A stretch of DNA of 64,000 bases. Origin: Diplonema papillatum (taxonomy: Eukaryota > Euglenozoa > Diplonemea > Diplonemida > Diplonemidae). Where the stretch lies: positions 1-64,000 of the forward strand of contig JAPJBO010001048.1 in the NCBI GenBank assembly GCA_030068145.1, read 5' to 3'. This document shows, piece by piece, positions 1 through 11,199 of the stretch (positions are counted from its first letter, which is position 1; every line of letters starts with the position of its first letter). A program made the position numbers and the translations under genes. The notes under the pieces are model-generated. The model had not been told where the DNA came from. It did no database searches and saw only the letters and a program-made list of their open reading frames with translations.

Positions 1-3000
1 TCAGCGCCGCATCCGCCCAGTCGCCCTGTGACGACCTCATTTCCGACCCCCAAGAGGGTGCAGCACCTGCCCACTCTTGCAGTGGGTTACCTGGGCCGTA
101 CCGGTTACCGTACAGTCCAGCCCAGCTCAGCCTACTCAGGGTGTCCAGCACCTCTGGCCTCAGTCCCGCGGAGGACGCCGTAGTACTCGGTGTGATTTGG
201 GGAAAAGGGCGCAGCAACTCGGCGCCTCGCCAGCGCCATTCTCTTCAGCAATGAGAAGACCTTACCGGGCAGTACCTGATACGAGCCGGGGTGTCATTGC
301 AAAAGGCACCATGAAGGCGATCGGCGCGGAGACTTTGGCACGGGGATTTGTCCTCCACGACCAGCGGGCGCTGAGAAAGGAGGCTCCCGACGCAGTGTAG
401 AAAGAGCCTCCGAATCAGGAGCTTTCGTGCAGCACCGCGTGCTCCGCCGCGCCGCAGTTGCTCGAGGACCGCACAGATCCTGCAGCATGCAGTCGATCAT
501 TACCGAGGATATTGGCCCAGCAAAGGTGGAATGAGGCTCGTCTGGCACTGCATCAAGGGGAAGGGGAACGGTACAAGGGGGTCTGTCTCGAAAGGATAGA
601 CCTAGTTCCCCCCTTTGCTGCCGAATGCCCCAGACAATGACGGCTCCGGGGGCACAGGCAGCCGCCAAAAACCCTCCAGGCGGCGAACAGAGGTCGGATA
701 TGGCTCACCCCCGTTCTCGCCGCATACTCCGCTGTACTGGAGCTGTAGACGGCCTTCGTCCTCGCGGGTGTATTCGGGGACCCGATGTGGTCCCGTGCGC
801 GCTCCGGAGCGTGTGCTCTGAGCGCACTCAGCGTACGGCGCTGTGCCGTCACCTTCCCTTTCGCTGGTCTCCCCCGGGGCGTCCCCACGATCTCCCGGGT
901 CTCTCGCGAAGCCTCCTCGAGACTTCCCACCCCCCGGAGAAGCGTTGAAGGCGAAGGTACACGTAAACCTTGAAGGGGGGGACCGGGCGATAGCTATAGG
1001 GAAGATTCCTGAGCGACAGGACCGGGAGCCCTGCAGCGACACTGTCAGCTCTTCCATTCTTCATCAAAGAACTCACCTTTCACGAAGGAGAGCTGCCTGA
1101 TACTCCTAGACATCCTCTTTCCTTCCATTTCCTGGGTGGGTGGGTGGGAAAATCGGAGGAAGGTGCTTGGTAGATCTCGCTCCTGCCGGCGCTTGCGCGA
1201 AATTAGCTGAATTAAACGCCCATTAAATTCTTCCTTCGGTGCGGTTGCCTTCTGAGCCGTCGTCGCCGCTCCGACGTCCGAATTTAACTCTTGTTTAATA
1301 GCCTCTACCAAGCATACCTCGGCTACATTTCACAACTGTGCCTCGGTTGTGTTCCTTAACTGGATTGCTGGCGCGATGGGATGAGCTGCCCGGCGAAAAT
1401 ATGGCCGCCATGGCGGCTGCAGTTGCGGGCCTAGCCGGCGCGACCGCAAGCAGACGGCTGCGTGCGCAACCACCGTTGCCAGCTCGACCGGCGTGTGAGC
1501 ACGGGCTTGCGCTGCCGTGGGCCCGATCGCGCTCTCCACGCGGTACCATGGGATTGTCCCAATGGCTTCTATCCCAATGGTCCCTAGCCAGCAGACCGAG
1601 TAGGGAGGAACAGCAGACTGGAATGCATCTCCCTCTTTCCTACGCAGAGGCCACACGCGGAAACGCTGCCGACAAGTCGTTTCTTCCCGACCAGGTGAGC
1701 CACTTTCTTCTCAGCCACGCCTTGTTCGAGGACGCGCTCCCACGGTTTACAGAAGCCAACTTCTGACCACCTGAGCTCCAAATGCGAGAGCAAGATGCCA
1801 CCAATTGCAGAGCGTTCTGGCACTTGCTAAGGGACTACCGGCATCAACGGTCCTGGGATGCAGCCCGTGAGCTGCAGTGCCTTGCTGGCACCCTAGAGCG
1901 TCAGCCTCTATAAACCAGGAGTCGGTGTCGACGAAAAAACTGTGGCTGACCATCTTCCTCCCACACACAGCCAACATGGCTCGTCGAGGAAATACGAGAC
2001 ACTCACATAGCGCCCACGTAGCGTTTATTGTGTTGAGCATCCGCATTCAAATGTGTTCATGAGAGTCAGCGACGACAAGAAAACTGGCCGCGGCATACGA
2101 AAACTGCATCTCGTGCTCAGACGCACCATGCAACTACTTCGCAGCGTCATTTCCATCGTTTACCCAGCGCGAGCGAGGCCAGAAGGGACATTCCTAAATG
2201 CGGAAGGACTTCGGAAAAATCGTTGTGCTTGCAGAGCGTGTGACAGGAGCCACAAGCTGCCTCGTCCTCGACTCCGCTCGAATCAAGCTCCCAAGCACCT
2301 AAGTACATGGATCGGTAGACTGACCCCTGCCGAAATGCATGTTGACATCCACAGGACGATCGCCTTCTAGTTGCTTACAGAAAGCGCCCTAACTATTTGG
2401 GCAAGCATTCTACCTGACAGCGCAGCCACGTGGAGCGCCTTCCCAGCACCGACCTTTGGAGGGACTGCCGGGCCGCCTCGACCGGGGTCCTTGCACAATA
2501 CACGACCGCACAGTACAACGAGTCATCCATCTGCGCCATCTCTGTTGCCACGGCCTCGCCTCCGGCATACTCCTTATCAACTTGCAGCTATCACGTCATG
2601 AACATCTGCAGGGGAGGAACGCACCCACAAGCCGGCCCACCCTCCGAACGTCATTACGCGCCCTATGCCACGCAGCACAGACACCTCTTTCACTGGGTTC
2701 CATATCCGCCGCAACCCGGTGCCCTTTACCTCGTACGAACCCAAGAAACGCGCACATACTTTTTGGTCGCCGGATCCATTTCTCACGGCTCTCTTCATCG
2801 GAGCTGCTCGCGAGCAAAAACTCGTTGAAAAAGGTCTGCTACGGGGTGGTTAAAGTCAAATACCAGACCCAGCACCGGAGAGCACCGGAGAGCATAGCTG
2901 TCAGCCACAAGGTTGCCACATTGTGGCCCCATTTAGCCACAAAGTAGTTCGTCACTGCCGCCGCCGTGATGCACGCCCACTTTTGACTGCCGAGACTCGG

Positions 3001-3220
3001 TCCGAGTCCTCAAGGAGTGCGGCCTCGGGGTCCTTTTGCTATCGGACAGCGACACCAGCCCTGCCTTTCCAAACAAAAAGAAGAAGCTGCGCAATTTCAG
3101 ACGCTTCCCCAGTTCTTACCACACCTGTGAAACAGTTGGAGGCCTCTCGCAGGGCAGTCCTACTATAGTCGCGGAAGACAGTCTCTGGGACTGCACGGGT
3201 CTTCCTGCCAGACAGCTCGG
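1..3220. other. No recognised gene; mixed low-copy DNA
   Basis: Several open frames of 60-165 codons exist on both strands, but none shows a recognisable domain, membrane pattern or splice-consistent partner. Positions 1146-1215 carry a dispersed repeat also seen at 5038-5080 and, diverged, at 22236-22300 (its core reads GGTGCTTGGTAGATCTCGC). The stretch 1360-1560 is CpG-rich. Final exons of the TM9SF gene could lie here or beyond the window edge, but I could not find them. Confidence 0.5.
1318..1411 (-). CDS. Possible first exon of an unknown minus-strand gene
   Basis: An ATG at 1411 opens a 31-codon stretch in a CpG-rich island (it begins MAAIFSPGSSSHRASNP) and ends at CGAG followed by GTATGC, the same donor hexamer used by two verified exons in this window. 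No downstream exon was identified, the peptide matches no family I know, and the frame also stays open upstream of the ATG. This rests only on the donor match and base composition. Confidence 0.2.
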
Positions 3221-3224
3221 TCCC

Positions 3225-4870
3225 ATGTCCTCTTCCTGGGGCGCACGGCCCTCTTCCGGAGTAATCTCCGGGACAGGGCACAGCCCTCTTCCGGGAGGAG
3301 TCACGGCGACAGCCTCTGGGCAGGGCGCGAGACCCTCTTGGGAAGTCGCCGGTCGCTGGGTCCGGATCCGCGACTTCAACGTCGTCCATTGCCGTCTCGA
3401 ATATGCGGAGCTCTTCTTCAAGCCGCGAAACGATCCTCCTTTTGCCGACCTGCATTTACTTCACGCGCCGATTCGCATCGAGTAGGGCCGCCTTCATCTC
3501 TGTCGACTCTTCCGCGTCCACCTGAGATCGACGGTGCTCTGCAGCTCTTCCTGGTCGCCTTGTAACTGAGATCGGCATCCAGCCTACCAACCTGTCTTTC
3601 AAGCGGGCTTCCACTCTGCGCTGCGTTGTTCTTCAAGTCGATGATCAATTGCGCAGAGGTTGATTCTGCTTCTTGGCTGTCAGCTTTGCGACGTCGACAG
3701 GGCGCACGGCCCTCTTCCGGAGGAGTCACGGAGACAACCTCTGGGAAGGGCGCAAGGCCCTCTTCCGATGGACAGTCTCTGGGAAGGGCGCACGGCCCTC
3801 TTCCGGAGGAGTCACGGAGACAGCCTCTGGGAAGGGCGCAAGGCCCTCTTCCGGAGAAGCCACATGGACAGTCTCTGGGACAGGGCGCACGGCCCTCTTC
3901 CGGAGGAGTCACGGAGACAACCTCTGGGAAGGGCGCAAGGCCCTCTTCCGGAGAAGCCACATGGACAGTCTCTGGGAAGGGCGCACGGCCCTCTTCCGGA
4001 GAAGCCACATGGGCAGTCTCTGGGACAGGGCGCACGGCCCTCTTCCGGAGGAGTCACGGAGACAACCTCTGGGAAGGGCGCAAGGCCCTCTTCCGGAGAA
4101 GCCACATGGACAGTCTCTGGGAAGGGCGCACGGCCCTCTTCCGGAGGAGTCACGGAGACAACCTCTGGGAAGGGCGCAAGGCCCTCTTCCGGAGAAGCCA
4201 CATGGACAGTCTCTGGGAAGGGCGCACGGCCCTCTTCCGGAGAAGCCACATGGGCAGTCTCTGGGACAGGGCGCACGGCCCTCTTCCGGAGGAGTCACGG
4301 AGACAACCTCTGGGAAGGGCGCAAGGCCCTCTTCCGGAGAAGCCACATGGACAGTCTCTGGGACAGGGCGCACGGCCCTCTTCCGGAGGAGTCACGGAGA
4401 CAGCCTCTGGGAAGGGCGCAAGGCCCTCTTCCGGAGAAGCCACATGGACAGTCTCTGGGAAGGGCGCACGGCCCTCTTCCGGAGAAGCCACATGGGCAGT
4501 CTCTGGGACAGGGCGCACGGCCCTCTTCCGGAGGAGTCACGGAGACAACCTCTGGGAAGGGCGCAAGGCCCTCTTCCGGAGAATCCACGTGGACAGTCTC
4601 TGGGAAGGGCGCACGGCCCTCTTCCGGAGGAGTCACGGAGACAGTCTCTGGGACAGGGCGCACGGCCCTCTCACTGATTTTCCGAGGGAACCTGCGAGGC
4701 TTGACGAATCTACATACAGGGGGTCGGTTCGGATCTCTTCATTCCTTTTCTCTCATTGAACGAAACCCGCTACTGCAATGCACGGCAGCAATGCCGGACC
4801 GCATTGTCCAACTGCAATGCAGACCTTGCAGAGCTCATGGCCCTCTTCCGGAGAAGTCGCTGAGGACGTT
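3225..4870. repeat. Minisatellite of 48/49-bp units
   Basis: The core array at 3700-4670 alternates two related 48-bp units (one with GGAGAAGCCACATGG, one with GGAGGAGTCACGGAG), both containing GGCCCTCTTCCGGAG. Some units have one extra base (GGGACAGGG instead of GGGAAGGG), so the reading frame rotates along the array. Decayed units extend the array to 3225 on the left and 4870 on the right. Long open frames across it on both strands are a by-product of the unit length. Confidence 0.9.
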
Positions 4871-5085
4871 CTCTGGGACAGCAAGAACTTCGTTGCAAAA
4901 CAGCATAGTCCTCCCTCGAGAACGTGTCGCCGGACGCCGACACCATACTGCCGCCACCTGCAACCAAGGACTTGCCGCGCCCGTACTCGCTTTTCGGTTC
5001 AAGTCAGTTTCGGGAAGCGACAGTCACGAGATACCAAACAAAATCGGAGGAAGGTGCTTGGTAGATCTCGCTCCTGCCGGCTATT

Positions 5086-5548
<463 letters not shown>

Positions 5549-5591
5549 ATCCTTACTCCGTTCTATGGACTTGTCGACGTCTCTGGAGGTC

Positions 5592-5666
5592 TCAGCTCCA
5601 CTGGCCACGACACTGGCCGGTTGCTTCGCGCTGGCGTTCTCCAGCGGGTGCACGTCCTCGCAGCAA
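5592..5666 (-). CDS. Candidate terminal exon, copy 2 (duplicate)
   Basis: Duplicate of the segment at 5956-6030 with the same acceptor, length and stop, carried by the 218-bp duplication. It lies next to the (TG)n tract, (CA)n on this strand. It may be a spare or alternative terminal exon, or simply duplicated intron. Confidence 0.25.
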   Translation of the reverse strand: MLRGRAPAGERQREATGQCRGQWS

Positions 5667-5955
5667 CTGCGGGATGCAGGGCAACAAAAGGAAACGGAAA
5701 CAGGCAAGCTAGAAAGGGCCGAAAATGGCACAAGAAGAGAGAGGGAGGGGAACCCAACCAAAGGGGGGCCAACACCCAGCCTGCGACGTGTGTTGGATTG
5801 TGATCCCTCCCGTCCAACCTCGTAACGAGTGGGGGATGCATTGCCTATCCACAGAACGTAGTGGATCCCACTAGACGCGCCTTCGGCGCTCAAGCAAGCT
5901 TGCTAGTATGGGATCCTTACTCCGTTCTATGGACTTGTCGACGTCTCTGGAGGTC

Positions 5956-6030
5956 TCAGCTCCACTGGCCACGACACTGGCCGGTTGCTTCGCGCTGGCG
6001 TTCTCCAGCGGGTGCACGTCCTCGCAGCAA
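5956..6030 (-). CDS. Candidate terminal exon, copy 1
   Basis: After CCCGCAG, 24 codons and a TGA stop follow in phase 0, matching the phase 0 end of the candidate exon at 6132-6328. The same 75 bases recur at 5592-5666. In another frame the segment stays open to a GTAAGG donor-like site near the start of the cassette, so it could equally be an internal exon. Which of the two copies would be used cannot be told from sequence. Confidence 0.3.
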   Translation of the reverse strand: MLRGRAPAGERQREATGQCRGQWS

Positions 6031-6131
6031 CTGCGGGATGCAGGGCAACAAAAGGAAACGGAAACAGGCAAGCTAGAAAGGGCCGAAAATGGCACAAGAA
6101 GAGAGAGGGAGGGGAACCCAACCAAAGGGAC

Positions 6132-6328
6132 CTCTGTGCGATGCATCCCCTGGGGTCCGGGCGGCATCACCCTCTGGCGTCTATCGTCACGGAAAGCCCG
6201 AAGGGTGCCCGCCAGAGGCCGAGCCTGTCGCTGCACCTCCGCCGCTCGCCGCGTCCGCAGCAGGCAGTTCCATCCGCTGCTCCGACGTTCGCGCACGTCA
6301 ATCGGGCCCCGGCGGCCAGGGCCCGCGC
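6132..6328 (-). CDS. Candidate internal exon, unknown gene
   Basis: On the minus strand TTTTGCAG precedes a 197-bp segment of about 70% GC that ends at CACAGAG followed by GTCC. The only frame open throughout begins two bases in and closes in phase 0; its peptide is arginine-rich (it contains PIDVRERRSSGWNCLL) and matches no family I recognise. Flanks are repeats and (TG)n, as around the verified exons. The phase fits the short terminal segments at 5956-6030 and 5592-5666. Support is limited to composition and phase. Confidence 0.35.
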
Positions 6329-6351
6329 CTGCAAAACGACATTGGGGGAAC

Positions 6352-6721
<370 letters not shown>

Positions 6722-6944
6722 ATTGAGTTAATTGTTGGTTTCCTTCTACGACTGACAACGTTTCACCGAAGAGCTGCTGGAGCAGACGCCAACAAGAATA
6801 ACAGGTGGCCCAAGAGCCCGCTTCATCAGGCAAACTGCTTTTGCTGCGGCGGGCATCTTTCACGGAAAGAGACAGGATCTTCGAGCTAACCGACTAGGAA
6901 CTCACTGGATCTCATGTTATGCGATCCACTCTCTAGCATAGTAG

Positions 6945-7070
6945 CAAAAAGGGGGGGAATTCTTAGTTTCGTGTGCAGGCGCTACTTGCCTCTCATGTGT
7001 TTGAGACTCTGCATTCCGCGAAGAAGACTTGATGCTAGCATCAAGTCTTCTTCGCGGAATGCAGAGTCTT
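6945..7070 (+). repeat. Dispersed repeat D with a 66-bp perfect palindrome
   Basis: Repeat D typically reads G-run, AAATCTTAGTTT, then GCAGAGCACTGCCTCTCATG and GATGCTAGCATCAAGTCTTC. In this copy the GATGCTAGCATC core has grown into a perfect 66-bp inverted repeat (7004-7069, centre GCTAGC). Other copies or parts are at 8383-8405, 10125-10400, 12573-12665, 19290-19420, 28905-28985, 39045-39125, 46395-46460, 46890-47035 and 60735-60790. Confidence 0.8.
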
Positions 7071-7204
7071 ATTTTCTGTTCTTTTCTTTCTTCGTTGTCG
7101 ACAACTTCTTTTTTCCTTCTACTTTCTTTACCGTGGTATTTTTGGACTTTCTGGTGCCGTAGGGTAGTTCTTGCTTCTCTATGCCGCCCACGTCGATGTT
7201 CGTT

Positions 7205-8135
7205 TAGCATTGAGTTCTTTTAAGTACATGAACCACATGGATTAGCATGCACTGCCTTGAAAGTCAGGTTATCGGATGACGTCGTCACCTGCCATTGCGT
7301 CGTCAAGGTCGAGCATTGTGGAGCTAGCGGGGTTTGGCTTTCTTGTGATTCCAGAGACTGAGTCGGCGAATACGAGGGCGGGCTCGTGTGCCCGTTTTTC
7401 ACTTTCGAGGGCATTGGCGTGCCCGTGGTCCCCGGTCGTTTCTGAGAGCTGCTTGCCCTCGGAACCTTCTTCTTCCTTCGATGCACCCCTGAGTCGGGGG
7501 TGGTCGCCTTCGTCTTCTTCCGCTTGCGGCCGGCGATCGGGCCTTCCTTCGGGGTGCCTAGCACCCTTTTCTTCAGCGCTGGTCGTTCGCTGGTTCCTGG
7601 CGTTGGTGGCGGCCTTTTGGTCGCCCGTCCGGTCGTCGCCGTCTCCTTTTTCGTTGCCGCGGGCGGCGCTTGCGCCGCTCGCTTTCCAACTGGCGTTCCC
7701 CGTTGTACGCCCACCTGGGTGGGTGAGGAGGGCCTCTTCTTCTTGTTGCGTCCGGGGGTTGACGGGACGTTCGGTTCGTTGGACTGGTGGTGGCCGCGGC
7801 GGCAACATGCCGCCGGTCGCCTCTGCGTCAGCGTAGGGAGCCTCTTGCACCCTTGGCAGGTTCCTCTGCCATGCGTGCGGCAGGCATGATGCCCGCTGCG
7901 GCAACACGCCGCCGCCGTCTTGCACTCGCCGCACTTCGTCGTGCTGTGCTCTGTGCACACCGCGATCGGCTGCCCATCGTTCGCGTGGTGATGGTGCCGG
8001 CAGCACATCTCTACCGTGGGAACGTCCCTTCGGACGAGTGCTCTGCACGCCTCACACTTCCCTTTGTGATGGGTCGCGCACGTGACGAGTGCCTTCTCTA
8101 TATCGACACCCGGCATATGCACGGGGTCCGGGGGT
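7205..8135 (-). mobile_element. 5'-truncated LINE-2 family 3' end
   Basis: The fragment carries the C-terminal coding part of a non-LTR retrotransposon protein and a 3' tail containing GTGGTTCATGTACTTAAAAG and AACTCAATGC. The same tail recurs at 8138-8200, 17853-18200 and, diverged, near 39170-39250 and 30910-30940, so the 3' end is fixed while 5' ends vary, as expected from target-primed reverse transcription. It is classed as LINE because its Cys/His repeats match those at the C-terminus of the RT-bearing element at 47 kb. Confidence 0.7.
7220..8122 (-). CDS. LINE-2 C-terminal Cys/His-repeat protein fragment
   Basis: A 300-codon open frame. Residues 15-115 hold three tandem copies of C-x2-H-x4-C-x2-C-x(5-12)-C-C-x(2-3)-H-H, likely zinc-binding fingers. 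The rest is basic and Ser/Thr/Pro-rich (it contains GRKRKKTKATTP) and ends in PCGSCT before the stop. The same arrangement, with two fingers, closes the RT protein at 47111-50968, so this is read as the nucleic-acid-binding tail of a second LINE family whose RT part was lost by 5' truncation. The ATG at 8122 is probably not a true start. The frame is unbroken, which suggests a recent insertion. Confidence 0.65.
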   Translation of the reverse strand: MHMPGVDIEKALVTCATHHKGKCEACRALVRRDVPTVEMCCRHHHHANDGQPIAVCTEHSTTKCGECKTAAACCRSGHHACRTHGRGTCQGCKRLPTLTQRRPAACCRRGHHQSNEPNVPSTPGRNKKKRPSSPTQVGVQRGTPVGKRAAQAPPAATKKETATTGRATKRPPPTPGTSERPALKKRVLGTPKEGPIAGRKRKKTKATTPDSGVHRRKKKVPRASSSQKRPGTTGTPMPSKVKNGHTSPPSYSPTQSLESQESQTPLAPQCSTLTTQWQVTTSSDNLTFKAVHANPCGSCT

Positions 8136-8137
8136 GG

Positions 8138-8200
8138 GTTCGTTTAGCATTGAGTTCTTTTAAGTACATGAACCACATGGATTAGCATGCACTGACTCGT
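8138..8200 (-). mobile_element. LINE-2 tail-only copy
   Basis: A repeat of the 3' tail of the adjacent LINE-2 fragment in the same orientation, with an extension at 8194-8230 (CAGCGGCTGCCGAAACATGC) that recurs near 39282-39310 and 18195. Together with 7205-8135 it gives two 3' ends in tandem. Confidence 0.65.
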
Positions 8201-8429
8201 TTAGCAGCGGCTGCCGAAACATGCTGTGGCATCGTCCCTTTGTGCGTCTGCTTCGCAGAAGAAGTGTGGGAAAGGAGTCCAGGACTCCGTGGTTTGAAAC
8301 CATGTGGTATGGCTCCACTTCCTCCTTCCTTCGTCCGTTCTTCTTAAAAAACGGGGGTTTCAAATTGGGTTGTGGCTCGGGGGGGGGGGAAATCTTAGTT
8401 TCGTGTTCAGACCCCCAGGAAACACGTAC

Positions 8430-8600
8430 AAAAGCACGAAGAATACACTAAGAATAGACTAAAAATACAGCCAGACCACTAAAAATACACTAAAAATACA
8501 CACAAAAACACTAAGATACAAGCGGGACCACCAGATAGACGCAAAAATACTGGAAATACAAGCAAGCACACTAGTAAAACTAAGAAAACAACCCATTTGC
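8430..8600. repeat. A-rich tract with ACTAAAAATACA motifs
   Basis: Short irregular repeats of ACTAAAAATACAC or ACTAAGAATA follow a repeat D fragment. No coding potential is seen. Confidence 0.5.
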
Positions 8601-8877
8601 AGGTAAATTCACGAAAAAAAATAGATAAAATCCCACCTTGCCCGGCAGTGTTCCAGGTAAACGGTAAACGTTTACCGTTGATAAACGTTTACGTTTACTC
8701 ATTTTGGAGTAAACGTTGAGTAAACGTTGAGTAAACGTTGAGTAAACGTTGAGTAAACGTTGAGTAAACGTTGTGTAAGCGTTTACTGTATCAAGGGCGG
8801 CATCCACTGGAAACGCAACCTATCAAGGAAGAGGGGCAACTAAGTAAAATATACAGACGGACCTTTCGTCACAAAAG

Positions 8878-9350
8878 GTGAACAAGCGCAAAGGAGACGC
8901 CTGGGAGGGGGTGACAATCACGGAAGTACCCGGATCGAAGATGCGCAAGGTAACCTGCAAGTTCTGCGATAAGGCCTCCACCGCCTCTGCTGAGCACCTG
9001 CTCGGCCAAGGCAGCGGCATTGGCGGCTGCGCGCCAAAAGATCTTATGGTGGTAGCACACACCCGCCTTCGTCGTCAAGCTGAAGGCAGCAGAAGAAAAA
9101 CGAGAAAGCCAAGACGAAGCAGCTGAATATGGTGCAATTCCTCACTCGAGCGACCACTTCAGTGGACGCCCACGAAGCCATCAGGGACTTCTTCTATGTT
9201 GGTCGTTCCTGACCATGTTTTCAGTCCTGTGCGGGCTATCAGCACATGATGAGTACATCCCCCCCACCGCCCGAAGAACTCGGTGGGGTGATGCTTGACA
9301 CCGCCATACAAGAGATGGACAGCCTGATGGAACGTGGGTTACCAGGAGGC
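8878..9350 (+). pseudogene. hAT transposase N-terminal fragment (BED finger)
   Basis: An 82-codon frame from 8878 contains a W, then CKFC, then an H about 13 residues on and a final C: the C-x2-C...H...C layout of BED fingers in hAT transposases. Beyond its stop, other frames hold transposase-like text (LCGLSAHDEYIPP, then EELGGVMLD), so the gene is broken by at least one frameshift and a stop, and everything past 9350 is missing. Family assignment is from motif memory only. Confidence 0.45.
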
Positions 9351-9356
9351 CAAGTA

Positions 9357-9986
9357 AAGCCCCCCCCTCGTACTATTTAGGCAGTCGTACTATTTAGGTA
9401 AATAGTACGAGTGTTGTTTTTTAAAAGTTTTAAGTGGTGCCCCCAGCTGCAGGTGAAGGACAGGTATCAGCATGCAGATCCAGCACAGAGAGCGCGTCCA
9501 GGTCCATCATCACTGATTCGTCAAGGTTCACCACCTCTACTGCATCAGCAATGCGAGAGCTGCTGCGAAAAGTGTGTGTTTAGTCATTCTGAGCCCATAG
9601 ACAGTTGGGGCACGTAGAGCGAGGCTCACTCTAAGTGACTCTCATGCTCTTTGTCCACTGTGACTGAAAAATGCGGTTTCAGTGTCACTTAGAAGAAGTA
9701 GAAAAACGGAAGATTTCGGCGGAAACCCAGTAACCTTTAGCGACTTCAGCGTCACTAAAGAGTAGAGCATTCAGCATCACTTAGAGTGAGACCTCACTCT
9801 AAATGACGCCGAGCCCCGATTCTCTCGGTTCTTTATGGTGGTTCAATAGTGGTTAAACAGTGGTTAAATAGTGGTTAAATAGTGGCTAAATAGTGCGAGT
9901 CACCCTGAAAGTTTGGGGGGTGTACTTTCAGCTTTTTCTGGAAATATCTGATGATTTTCACCTAAATAGTACGAGGGGGGGGGCTT
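9357..9986. mobile_element. MITE, 630 bp, TA target duplication
   Basis: Ends are AAGCCCCCCCCTCGTACT and its reverse complement (8 versus 9 bases in the C/G run), with the 25-base inverted repeat continuing through ATTTAGG. TA flanks both sides (9355-9356 and 9987-9988). No ORF encodes a transposase. An internal copy of the terminal motif lies at 9383-9412, and the body has repeated TCACTTAGAGTGAG-like segments. TA duplications suggest a Tc1/mariner-type mobiliser. Confidence 0.7.
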
Positions 9987-10124
9987 TATGGTCTAACCGT
10001 GCTCTGTAGGCGAGTAAACGTTTACCGCGAGTAAACGTAAACGTTTACCGTTTATAAACGTTTACGTTTACTCATTTTGGAGTAAACGCGTTTACTCAAC
10101 GTTTACCAGCTTCACTGCCCTAGG

Positions 10125-10400
10125 GGGAAAAACTTAGTTTAATGTTTAGGCAGAGTGCTGCCTCGCATGCATGTTTGATGCTAGCATCAAGTCTTCGTCG
10201 AAGAAAGTGTAAAATAAAATAGGGGAAAGGGAAAGGGTCGCAGGGAGTGTAAGACTCCGCAGGTAGGGTCTGGAACCTTGAGGGACTAGGGGGGGGGGGG
10301 GATGCAAGAACGTGCTTGGAATGGGTATGTGCTCAACACCTCACTGGTCCCGTCTGCGCCGTGTTTCGGTCCTTTAAGCCACGGACACATAAGGCGGACC
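10125..10400 (+). repeat. Dispersed repeat D, long copy
   Basis: The head (CTTAGTTTAATGTTTAGGCA, 10130-10205) and the downstream module GTGCTTGGAATGGGTATGTG at 10313 are both present. The second module also occurs at 19370, 28915, 46940 and 60748. Its CGGTTCAACACCGC variant at 19386 resembles a pol III B box, so repeat D may be a tRNA-derived SINE. Confidence 0.6.
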
Positions 10401-11199
10401 GTCATCAGCGCGGAACTGAGTGTCTGCAGACAGGACTGCGGTGTGAGTCTGGTTAGTCAGGCGGCTGTTCGTAGCTCGTCACAGCCAGGACCACCCGTGC
10501 TACTAGAGCACAGGCGAATCCGTCACGGGGAGAAGGCCGCTACAACAGTGTCTTAGCAATCAGATAAAAACCTCAGGGCACTCGCCCTGATTGTGACTGC
10601 GACTCGCTAGGCAGCACTGACTTGTCTTCTTTTTACGGTGGCAATCTGCAAAGTAAACTCCGCGAGAGCACAGTGGACATGGGGTTGCCGTGTGCAGCAC
10701 CAATGGTTGGGGGTCGAATAAGAACACCTATTCGATTTGTCGAATCCTAAAAAAAGTTCCGGGTAGCCGAACAGTAGCAGGATCAAAGTAGTGGTAGAGC
10801 TTTAGACAACCAGACGGATTGGCCTAGTAGTGCGTGAACGTGATAACACTGTGTAGGCAATATTCGTTCTTACAAATCAATTGTTGATACGAAAAATACC
10901 AACCCGTTTTTACACTCAACAAAACATTTTCCCGGGTCAGTGTTTCTCTGCACAAACCGAGAATACTGTTTTGTTGACTGCACCCGCGCGAAATGAGAAT
11001 CCAGCCATGTGTGGCCAGATTCTAACATGATGACTTTTTTTTGTTCAGTGTTTCCGGCGATAATCGCGCAGTCAGTTGACGGCGTTCTTTTGATTGATGT
11101 TAAGTAGTCAAAAAGGTTGCTTAGATTCGCTGCTGATCTGCTGCTTGGCTCTGCATGTATGACGGAGCTGGCGGTTAATAAAGTGATGATGGTAGGGCG
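10400..11199. other. No gene seen
   Basis: AT-richer low-copy DNA with no open frame of note on either strand. A one-off match to a nonaspanin-like LLLFGY at 10750 on the minus strand is not supported by splice signals. Confidence 0.5.

Larger units (their letters stand above)
8640..10115 (+). mobile_element. hAT-like DNA transposon relic
   Basis: Two clusters of the palindromic motif AAACGTTTAC, at 8650-8790 and 10010-10110, share the core GTTTACTCATTTTGGAGTAA in the same orientation and bracket about 1.3 kb. Inside are the remains of a transposase with a BED-type zinc finger. The left cluster also holds six GAGTAAACGTT units. I read the clusters as subterminal motif arrays of a hAT element. 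Clean terminal inverted repeats and an 8-bp target duplication were not found, so ends are approximate. A separate MITE (9357-9986) has inserted into it. Confidence 0.5.

Noticed and set aside
2053-2947. Overlapping plus-strand frames of 76-163 codons as a gene
   Set aside because: No domain, no splice-consistent borders, and similar lengths occur in all frames of this region.
6160-6200. APFGLSVTI on the minus strand as the PFG loop of the missing TM9SF end
   Set aside because: The frame is not hydrophobic around it and stops within ten codons. The better frame of this segment is unrelated.
10740-10790. Minus-strand LLLFGYPELF as a TM9SF C-terminal exon
   Set aside because: Only a few residues match, there is no acceptor, and a stop lies close upstream.
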